Assembly: GCA_963768565.1 (NCBI GenBank)
Contig: CAVYIO010000020.1
Span: forward strand, 1-64,000
Length of the DNA: 64,000 bases
Direction of reading: 5' to 3'
Source: JABDKH01 sp963768565
GTDB taxonomy: Bacteria; Bacteroidota; Rhodothermia; Rhodothermales; JABDKH01
In this document: positions 9,149-15,878 of the stretch, in pieces
Layout of the letters: the number at the start of each line of letters is the position of its first letter
Position numbering within the stretch: position 1 is the stretch's first letter
The notes under the pieces: model-generated
Database searches by the model: none
Told to the model about the DNA's origin: nothing
The model's input: only the letters and a program-made list of their open reading frames with translations
Translations under genes and position numbers: made by a program

Positions 9149-10015
9149 CTAGAGCAGTGTGAATGCAACGCCGACGGAGAAAACCTCCCTGAGCTGGATT
9201 TCCTTCTTGACGTCATCATCGAACATTAGAATCACTTCGAGATTAGTCTGCAGCCAATCATTCACCTTCATGGTCAGCAGATTCTCCCAGATGGCGTCAG
9301 GCTTGTCGGCGTTGTTGAATGCAGCGAAGAGCGACAGCGTGCTCTTGTAGATGACATTCTTGAAGATCTCGCGCGTCAGTTGAGTCTGCGACTCGATGCC
9401 CGCTTCCAGTCGGGCGGATTTGTCGAGTTCGTCATCTTGAAAGCCGTACGAAGCGCGAAGCTCTTCAATCGTAACAACGGTCTGCTTCGCACCAAATCCG
9501 AATCGTTGCGAGAACCAGTCGTCGATACCGTAGGTGAGTCCAAGAGCCTGTGTGATGTACGCCGGCGCGAACAGGTCCGACACCCTTTCCTCGGGCTGCG
9601 ATCCATAGTCGAAGCCTTCGAGGAACTGAGTGCGCAAATCGGCCGCAAACGTAGGATTCCACTTGGCGAAAAAGCCATCTCCCTTGTAGCGCACTACATA
9701 CGCGCCGAAGATGGCGTCTTCGGCCTTCCGAAGTGAAAGCGTGTCCTGCTTGATGGCGCCGATACCGAGCCGAAGATTGACCTTTTGCTTGAAGCGCACT
9801 GACTCCTTTTTTGACTCGCCTTCCACACCGGCAGTAAACGCGAGCGAGTTAATACCGCCGCCCTGCCAGTTTGAGAATCCAACCTGGGATCCAGCGAGCT
9901 TCGCAACGACGCCGGTCCTCCACCCCGGTGGAATCTCCACGGGTGCATCCTGAGCCGTCGCCGCTGGTGCGACGAGTGCGAGAGCACATATGACAAACAG
10001 AACTACTCTTTTCAT
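9149..10015 (-). CDS. DUF3078 family secreted/outer-membrane protein
   Basis: 288-residue protein with a signal peptide (MKRVVLFVICALALVAPAATAQ, cleaved after AQ in about residues 20-22) and the DUF3078 signatures PPGWRTGVVAKL, VGFSNWQGGGINSLAF and a beta-strand-rich remainder ending in VFSVGVAFTLL with a terminal aromatic/hydrophobic strand. This family is widespread in Bacteroidota and looks like a small outer-membrane beta barrel of unknown role. It lies 35 bp upstream of the membrane peptidase gene and is the likely first gene of the cluster extending to 4254. Confidence 0.85.
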   Translation of the reverse strand: MKRVVLFVICALALVAPAATAQDAPVEIPPGWRTGVVAKLAGSQVGFSNWQGGGINSLAFTAGVEGESKKESVRFKQKVNLRLGIGAIKQDTLSLRKAEDAIFGAYVVRYKGDGFFAKWNPTFAADLRTQFLEGFDYGSQPEERVSDLFAPAYITQALGLTYGIDDWFSQRFGFGAKQTVVTIEELRASYGFQDDELDKSARLEAGIESQTQLTREIFKNVIYKSTLSLFAAFNNADKPDAIWENLLTMKVNDWLQTNLEVILMFDDDVKKEIQLREVFSVGVAFTLL

Positions 10016-10176
10016 GACAGACTATCCAAAATTTGGTGGGAGCAACGTGCTATGAGACAAACAAATATCGCAGTCTGGACTAAGTCTGACACGATATCCG
10101 TTGCAAAGACGGTGGGAAGAACGCGACGCATCGAAAGTGGCCTTTCGCAGATGCCGCGGTAGAAAACAGTGCACAC

Positions 10177-10209
10177 AAAAAAAGCCGCACCCTGAAGTGC
10201 GGCTTTTTT
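10177..10209 (-). terminator. Rho-independent terminator, bidirectional
   Basis: Seven-base stem gccgcac (10184-10190) / gtgcggc (10197-10203) around a six-base loop, flanked by an A-run on one side and a T-run (10204-10209) on the other. It lies 25 bp past the stop of the Hc1 gene and works in that orientation because the A-run becomes a T-run on the minus strand. Confidence 0.85.
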
Positions 10210-10233
10210 CAAAGTCGTTGGCGGGAGCCCGTG

Positions 10234-10407
10234 CTACCCGTTCTTACGATTCTGTACGTCGACTCGGATGTCCTGGGCCATCTTCTTCAGGTCCTGCATG
10301 GCTTTGCGGACGCGTGTGCCGGCGGCTTTGTTGTCCTTACCGTAAAACTTGTCAAAGTCCGACTCCAATCCGTCAACAAAATCCTTCAGCTGGCTGAATT
10401 TGCTCAT
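10234..10407 (-). CDS. Histone H1-like Hc1-family DNA-binding protein
   Basis: 57-residue protein starting MSKFSQLKDFVDGLESDF and containing the family hallmark NKAAGTRVRKAMQDLKKMAQ followed by DIRVDVQNRKNG. It is the typical length for the Bacteroidota Hc1/HctA-like family, which is thought to coat or compact DNA. The ATG at 10407 is preceded by a GGAGGA Shine-Dalgarno at a suitable distance, which settles the start against a longer upstream frame. It is monocistronic, with its own terminator at 10177-10209. A second, unrelated H1-like protein is encoded at 55671. Confidence 0.92.
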   Translation of the reverse strand: MSKFSQLKDFVDGLESDFDKFYGKDNKAAGTRVRKAMQDLKKMAQDIRVDVQNRKNG

Positions 10408-10560
10408 GGAAGATCCTCCGATTTCAGCATGAATATTGAAAAGCGAATTGCAAAAACGCCAAAACGCTCGCGGGAATGAGGAAAACTTACAGTATCGGCC
10501 CTGTGCAGTCAAGGACGGATGTCTGTAGATCGGTCGAAAATGGACGTTTTTGCGTCGAAA

Positions 10561-11274
10561 TCACGACGAAATCTGCAAAAACGTTCCCTTTTCACCGTCA
10601 AAGGCTGATCTCGCATCCGACAAGACGACTTGAACTCCATCAGCGAGGAGCTGCTCGAGCGTTCTAGCATCCGTGTCTGACATGGAGTCCGCAATCTCAT
10701 CTAAGTCTATATATGTATTAGCCTTAAGCTGTTTTGAAGAGCCCCGATGAAAGACCGTTGCCTGAACATCGGACGCGGAGAAGCCGCGCACGACTGAGAT
10801 GAGGGCCTCACCTACCCGGACCGCGTGTACGTCGGGTCCTGAGACAAGAGCTGATACCACCAGCACAGTGCCCGACGCTACGATCTGCCGGAGCCAGTCG
10901 ACATGCGACACCACCAGCTCCCCGCTGGCAGCCCGGGTCAGAAGCCCCCGATCACATCCCTGAATGCCAACGGCCGGGACGCCGAACTCCGTCAGTATCG
11001 CGACCGTCTCTTTATTGACTTCCCGGTACGCCCGTTCGAGAAGGACCCGTGCTGCCGGATCGTGAGAAGCAGGGACGCCATCTCGATACTCGACGTGAAT
11101 CGCCTGAGCTTCGAGGAGCCGTTCGGCCCTCTCGGCTCCACCGTGGACAAGGATCGGTCGCGGCTCTCCCAATGGTCGTGCCGCAAGTCCTCGGGCGAGG
11201 CTCTGAACGAAGAGCGGATCGCCACCGTGGTAGTCGTCGATCCAGACGATGTTGAGTATGGGATTTTGACTCAT
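10561..11274 (-). CDS. Amino-acid kinase fold protein, acetylglutamate kinase-like, degenerate
   Basis: 237-residue protein. The middle section, REVNKETVAILTEFGVPAVG followed by IQGCDRGLL, matches the NKELV...GIPAVGLSGKDGGLL block of acetylglutamate kinases. Later LRQIVASGTVLVVSAL and the C-terminal LLADGVQVVLSDARSAFDGE fit the same fold. However, the usual N-terminal phosphate-binding K-x-GG loop is replaced by IVWIDDYHGGDPLF, so ATP phosphoryl transfer may be altered or lost. The ATG at 11274 (MSQNPILN) is chosen because the upstream open frame runs into a dispersed repeat. No arginine biosynthesis genes are adjacent. The family call is moderately sure and the function is unknown. Confidence 0.6.
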   Translation of the reverse strand: MSQNPILNIVWIDDYHGGDPLFVQSLARGLAARPLGEPRPILVHGGAERAERLLEAQAIHVEYRDGVPASHDPAARVLLERAYREVNKETVAILTEFGVPAVGIQGCDRGLLTRAASGELVVSHVDWLRQIVASGTVLVVSALVSGPDVHAVRVGEALISVVRGFSASDVQATVFHRGSSKQLKANTYIDLDEIADSMSDTDARTLEQLLADGVQVVLSDARSAFDGEKGTFLQISS

Positions 11275-11437
11275 GGGGCGATATCCGCAAGTGGCGTGAC
11301 GGGCGGATAGAACGAAGCCAGGCCGCCGTTGTTTGCGGCGCGGCTGAGGGCGGGCGGCTGAGTCTGGCAGGACGGTTCGTCTCGTCATGGCCGCGGAGGC
11401 GGCCATCCATTCACGCCGCACGATGACCGGACGTTCA

Positions 11438-11602
11438 CATGGATCCCCGATCAGGTCGGGGATGACGATGCAGGGGTTCGTCCTGCCCGGCTCCTGGAAC
11501 GGATCCACGATACGTTTGGTCATTCTTGCGAACGCGAGAATCCATGGTCGGATGAGGCAAAACTCTACCTCTCATGGATCCCCGATCAGGTCGGGGATGA
11601 CG
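11438..11602. repeat. Pair of identical 30-bp palindromic repeats with a half-type element between
   Basis: Positions 11438-11467 and 11573-11602 are identical 30-mers centred on the hairpin ATCCCCGA-tcagg-TCGGGGAT. Between them, at about 11519-11546, a second type of arm (ATTCTTGCG-aac-GCGAGAAT) occurs. Related elements are found at 15475-15639, 19381-19458 and 28651-28774. This is the widespread REP-like class with cores such as CCGCGAAAGCGGG and CCCCGA...TCGGGG. Confidence 0.85.
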
Positions 11603-11648
11603 GAGGGACCAATCGTGGTCACGCACGCCGAGATCCAATCCGGACATG

Positions 11649-11688
11649 AAAACCAAAACCCCGGAGAGCTTACGGGCTCTCCGGGGTT
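11649..11688 (-). terminator. Rho-independent terminator of the subtilisin gene
   Basis: Ten-base stem ccccggagag / ctctccgggg with an eight-base loop at about 11659-11686. On the minus strand it is followed by TTTTGGTTTT. It lies about 40 bp beyond the stop codon of the subtilisin-like gene at 11728. Confidence 0.85.
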
Positions 11689-11727
11689 CTTCGCAATTGA
11701 TCGCCGGCCAGCGACAAATCAGAATCT

Positions 11728-14368
11728 CTAGTTGGCACCCATCGCCCACTCGATCGCGCGCCGCGTCATGGTCAATCCCTCATCAGACAGAGAGTTGATG
11801 TCGAAGCTGCCACCACACCACGGAAGATGGACTCGTCGACCTGCCGCAGTTCCGGACGTGAGCTGAGCGCCCGCCTCAACGACCGTCAGACCGTTGTGAC
11901 TGCCATCCCACGATGCCAGTACCTGCGCGCCGGGCGCCAGAGTACCATTCGGGCTTGTGTACGCCCAGCTCGAGTTGACCGGCCAGACCTGGCCGCTGCC
12001 GATCGTCGACGTGATATAATGAAAACCGTTGCTGATGTACAGATGATTTGCCGACGGCCACGTCCTGCTTGTCGACAACCCGAGCTCGTCCGTCAACTCG
12101 ATCTCTTCGTTTACGATTCCGAGCGGTGCAGCAGACAGCTTCGTGCCCAGAACCGACGAAGAAATCTCCTCGCTGACGTAGGCGGCGCCGGATGATGCGC
12201 TCAGCGCATCGAAATCTGCCTGCGAGGCCGAGGCACTGATGACAGTGACCTCGTATCCCCAGGACTCGAACAGGCTTCTCTTGGCCAGATCCTGACTGCC
12301 CACGGAGCCGGCATCCGGAACCACAAGTAGTATATTCTCGGGGCTCGAGGGCGCCGGTGCGACGCTCGCACCGTCAGCGGCCCACTCGATGGAACGTCGC
12401 AGCAGCGTGGCACCTTCCGCCGTTAGCGCGTTGATGTTCAGATCATTACCACCAAACGGCAGCTGTACGCGCCGTGCCGGCCGCAGCACCGATGCCGTAG
12501 GTCGCTGCACCCGCTTCCAGTACGCCGAGGCTCGGCGCATTGCTCCAGGAACCAAGGACGGTCAAGCCTGATGCGAGAGTACCGCCCATGCCGAAGGTCG
12601 GCTGTGCTGCGTCGAACAACGCGACCGAGCCACTGAACGACTCAGTGATGTAGTGGGTCGCGTTCGAAAGCGACAGCGACGACTCGTAGCTCGTGACTCT
12701 GTTGTTGGAGATGCTCAGTTCATCCGTAAGCTGCATCTCCTCATTGAGAACCCCGATGCCCGCGTAAGTCAGCTTTGTGCCCACGTTAGAAGAAGAGCTT
12801 TCCTCCGACACGTACGCCACGTCGCTCTGCGCGATCGCTGAATTGTACGTGGAGGCCGAGGCTCCGTCGTCGATGACAATCACGTCGTATCCCCAGGACT
12901 CGAAGAGTGTCTTCTTGGCCAGGTCCTGTGCCGTCGGGCTGTCGCCGTTGGACGCGACCAGCATCACCGTAAGCGGCGAACTGGTTCCACCGACCCACAC
13001 CGACTGCGTCGTCGTTGAAGGCTGCTGACCCGTCACAAAGTCCTTGGAGCCAGCCAGCAGTGCGTTCAGCACCTGCGCCGGCGTCGCTGCCGGATTCTGC
13101 GCCAGATACAGCGTCGCGGCACCCGAAACGTGTGCTGCGGACATCGACGTGCCGTCCATGCGCTCGGCGCCGCCACCGTTGGTTGCCGGTCGTCAGAGAC
13201 AGAATATCCTCACCCGGGGCCAGGATGTCGACGAACGGGCCGTAATTGGAGAACGAGGAGAACTTGCCCAGCAGATCGTACGAGCCCACCGTGATCGCAT
13301 CGGTCACGTGCGCCGGAGTGACCTTGTGCGCCGGGACGGCCTGGTTTCCTGCAGAAATCACGTACACGACACCGGTCGTGAATCGAAGCCTCGATCGCTT
13401 CGTCCAGCGCCGTATACGTCTCGGAGTCAATGTTCTCGCCCAGGCTCATGTTGACCACCATCGGCGTTGACGGATTGGCCAGCTTCTGACCGGTGATGTG
13501 CTCGACAGCAGCAATCACAATGGAAACGTCCGCCTTGCCATCATCATTGAGCACCTTGAAGTTGTGTACCCTGGCGCCCGGTGCCACGCCGACGAGACCA
13601 TCCTGGTCGTCGATGGCAGCCGCAATACCCGCCACGTGCGTGCCGTGTCCGTCGTAGTCCGACGGGTCGTCATATACTTGCGATTGATCGTCCGTTTCCG
13701 GACCCTCGCCGCGGAAGTCGATGCTCTCGACGATGTTGATGTCCGCGTGGCTTATGCCTGTGTCCAGAACGTAGAGGTCGACAGGGACCGAGCCCTGCCC
13801 ATCGCCCGAGACGGCCCAGCTCGTCTGCCCACCAATGGCGGCCACGCTCCACGGAACCACCTGTGTAGTAGAGGCCGAAACAGCCTCTGACTCAGGCAGC
13901 GAAACGGAGAAATCGGGCTCGTACCAGGCGATCAACGGATCGTTGGAAAGCTCGGCCAGAAAGGCTGAGTAGTCGTCGAGTCCGAGCGAATCCTCAACAT
14001 AGATCGCGTAGCCATCAAACCCATACTGATACTCGTACCGCTCGATGACCTTGTAACGCTCGATGACCTTGTAGCGCTCGATGACCTTGTAGCGCTCGAT
14101 GACCTTCTGGGCCTCCATCTCGGCCGGAGTCGAACCCAAGAATCAGGCTCATGGCATTCAGGTCGCCGTCCTTGCCGCGCGAGAGAAACTTGTTGGCGGT
14201 CGGAAGCAGGTGAGCGTGCCGCAGTTTACCCTCAGCACCGGAGGCGACGAACTGAGAGCCGAGATTCTCAGCGCCTTCGCCGGAGGGCATAAAGCTGTCG
14301 GTACAGCCACTGAGGGCAAAGAAGGAGACGGCGAAAAGCGAAAGCGATAGGTGACGCAGAGCTTTCAT
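11728..14368 (-). CDS. Subtilisin-like serine protease lipoprotein (S8), four frame breaks
   Basis: Repaired protein of about 880 residues. It begins with lipoprotein signal MKALRHLSLSLFAVSFFALS, then GCTDSF. An inhibitor_I9-like propeptide follows, containing four tandem KVIERY units and ending LSNDPLIAWYEPDF. The S8 catalytic triad is complete across frames: Asp in YVLDTGISHAD, His in DGHGTHVAGIAAA, Ser in MDGTSMSAAHVSG, with oxyanion-region VYVISAGN. The C-terminus has two copies of a domain of about 185 residues (LFESWGYDVIVI / LFESWGYEVTVI, AYVSEE, GTKL, ending RRAIEWA), probably Rossmann/GATase-like. Frame changes fall near 14134, 13385, 13180 and 12475, each explained by one extra base. 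It is likely exported and lipid-anchored, with autoprocessing of the propeptide. Confidence 0.82.
14035..14106 (-). repeat. Four tandem 18-bp repeats encoding KVIERY
   Basis: Four in-frame copies of an 18-bp unit (14106-14089, 14088-14071, 14070-14053, 14052-14035) encode KVIERY within the subtilisin propeptide. Copies three and four differ silently at the Arg codon (CGT, CGG instead of CGC), so the array is not a fresh duplication or a simple assembly stutter. Confidence 0.95.
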
Positions 14369-14374
14369 GATATC

Positions 14375-14401
14375 GGACCAGAGTTTGGTTTACTCTGGTC
14401 C
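14375..14401 (-). promoter_or_regulatory. Perfect hairpin in the leader of the subtilisin gene
   Basis: ggaccagag (14375-14383) and ctctggtcc (14393-14401) form a nine-base perfect stem with a nine-base loop. It ends 6 nt before the subtilisin ATG on the minus strand, where it would overlap the ribosome binding region. It could be an RNA switch, an operator or an mRNA stabiliser. Confidence 0.5.
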
Positions 14402-14628
14402 TGCCCGCGCAGATAGGACCGCTATTTCATGTGCAACGCAAAGAAATGCGTGTACGCGGGCCCGCACTTGATGAATCAGGTGCAGACCGGGCACATGTTG
14501 CCGTGTTAAGGACGGATGGCGTTCTGGCGTTCAGGAAACCCAGACGCGAAAACATCCGGATCTCAGAACAATTCCGTTCGACCGTCCCCATGGCCGCCTA
14601 CTTCGGGCTAAAGCCCAGGCAGCTATTT

Positions 14629-14901
14629 TCAAAAAACGTACACTGTAGAGGATTCGGCACCTACGCGGTACGAAACGTTCGGCTGCATCCCCAGCGTCAC
14701 GAACAGGTGCCCGATGACATTCGCCTCGCGCACCGTGTCAGCCATCCAGGCATGCCAGCGGCTGATATCACCTCCCGCAGCCGTCAACGCCCTCTTCGTC
14801 TCGTCCGCATCATCCGTGACGCCGACGTGCCAGCGATCGATAGTGCCGCGACGATTGAAGACCGCGACGTCGATCTCTCGTATGATTTCTACCTTGCGCA
14901 T
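14629..14901 (-). CDS. Small hypothetical protein, faintly GIY-YIG-like
   Basis: 90 residues from the ATG at 14901 (MRKVEIIREIDV); a start 39 bp upstream is also possible. The central RWHVGVTDDADETKRAL and later EANVIGHLFVTLGMQPN recall the W-x-VGIT-D...A..IE.yf...GM pattern of single-domain GIY-YIG proteins. The canonical GIY and YIG tyrosines and the catalytic Arg are not clear. It lies between the two lipoprotein genes on the same strand. Reading frame and composition look coding, but the family is a guess. Confidence 0.5.
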   Translation of the reverse strand: MRKVEIIREIDVAVFNRRGTIDRWHVGVTDDADETKRALTAAGGDISRWHAWMADTVREANVIGHLFVTLGMQPNVSYRVGAESSTVYVF

Positions 14902-14979
14902 GACAGGCATCACGCGGCCAACAGAGGCCTGGACTGACACCGATGCGTCAGACCAGGCACTCCGTGGACACGTTAATTA

Positions 14980-15222
14980 TTACTTCGTGAGCGTACTGTC
15001 GGACGCAGTCGTCGTATGACTGCTCGTTCCTTCACCCGGAGGCGGCGGAGGCGGCGGCAGGAAGTAACGTTCGAGTTGTTTTCCTGCCCGGAACTCGGTC
15101 GTCTCGACCGTCATTTCCGGACCTTCGCCGACGAAGGAGTCGGTGCACGCAGAGAGAAGTGAGCTGCCGACGAGAATCAGTCCCGCGGTAGCCACCGTCG
15201 AGAGGAGTTTGCGCGTATTCAT
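14980..15222 (-). CDS. Small lipoprotein with CTDSF N-terminus and poly-proline stretch
   Basis: 80-residue protein with a lipoprotein signal ending SSLLSAC, so Cys is acylated at about residue 27, followed by TDSFVGEGPEM. The subtilisin at 14368 has the same C-T-D-S-F after its lipobox. The C-terminal half contains a run of seven prolines and a Ser/Thr-rich tail. The ATG at 15222 is fixed by the signal peptide. Its leader shares two sequence blocks with the subtilisin leader. It may be a membrane-tethered partner or a trimmed paralogue, but no enzymatic motif is present. Confidence 0.65.
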   Translation of the reverse strand: MNTRKLLSTVATAGLILVGSSLLSACTDSFVGEGPEMTVETTEFRAGKQLERYFLPPPPPPPGEGTSSHTTTASDSTLTK

Positions 15223-15474
15223 TGCACTAGCATCTTGATGCTTCGTCCTCGCCCGCGCAGATGGAGGACATATCACAGGTGCGGCGCCACTTTGCCAGAA
15301 ATACTGCGTTGCGGCGCGTACGCGGGCCACTGTCCGAATTGCAGTGACAGTGACCGAGCACATTTAACAGGGATGGGTATCGGCAATCGGGCATAGAACT
15401 TAAACGTTCTATTGGGCCGTCATTTTCTTGCACCTTGAGGCACCAGTGAATGGGATGACTCGAAGACCGACCAC

Positions 15475-15639
15475 CGTCATGCCCGCGCTCCGCCCTTGCG
15501 CAAGCGAGAATATGCGGGTATCCAGCCGAGGTCGAGGACATCTCTCATGGATCCCCGACTCCCGCCTGTGCAGGGGCAGGGCCTAGTCGGGGATGACAGC
15601 AGGACTGGTCGCCGTCATGCCCGCGAAAGCGGGTATCCA
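15475..15639. repeat. Cluster of three REP-like palindromic elements
   Basis: The gap of about 650 bp between the small lipoprotein gene and dnaE contains no convincing gene. It holds three repeat arms: 15475-15523 (cgtcatgcccgcg ... gcgggtatcc with a longer loop), 15543-15595 (catggatccccga ... tcggggatgac with an enlarged loop) and 15611-15638 (gtcatgcccgcgaaagcggg). They belong to the same family as the elements at 11438, 19381 and 28651. Confidence 0.8.
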
Positions 15640-15878
15640 GCCACGACAGCGACGATATCCAATGCCCCCCTGCCCTACTTCACAGGGACGCCTAGGAAAC
15701 TGCCGGAGGGCCCACCGCACCCATCGAACGCGCCGAAAATTATCCACATCCGGTTGATTCGCCGACTGCCCATCCCGTTCTTGGAAAGGCACTCCCGCCG
15801 CCGCCGATCGGGCCGAAACGCTTAGCCGCTCCCCGGTGTACAATACTGACGCGACCCATCTCTCCGGCGCACCGAAGC

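Larger units (their letters stand above)
14403..15328 (-). promoter_or_regulatory. Two sequence blocks shared by the upstream regions of the subtilisin and the small lipoprotein genes
   Basis: The 12-mer gcccgcgcagat occurs at 14403-14414 (35 bp before the subtilisin ATG) and at 15251-15262 (29 bp before the lipoprotein ATG). An 11-mer gtacgcgggcc follows further upstream at 14452-14462 and at 15318-15328. The spacing differs (49 versus 67 bp between block starts), so these behave like separate motifs and suggest common regulation. The span given covers both gene leaders, not one continuous element. Confidence 0.45.

Noticed and set aside
11275..11523. N-terminal extension of the amino-acid kinase-like protein
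   Set aside because: The upstream frame passes through a palindromic repeat and reads low-complexity residues. The ATG at 11274 gives the first conserved residues.
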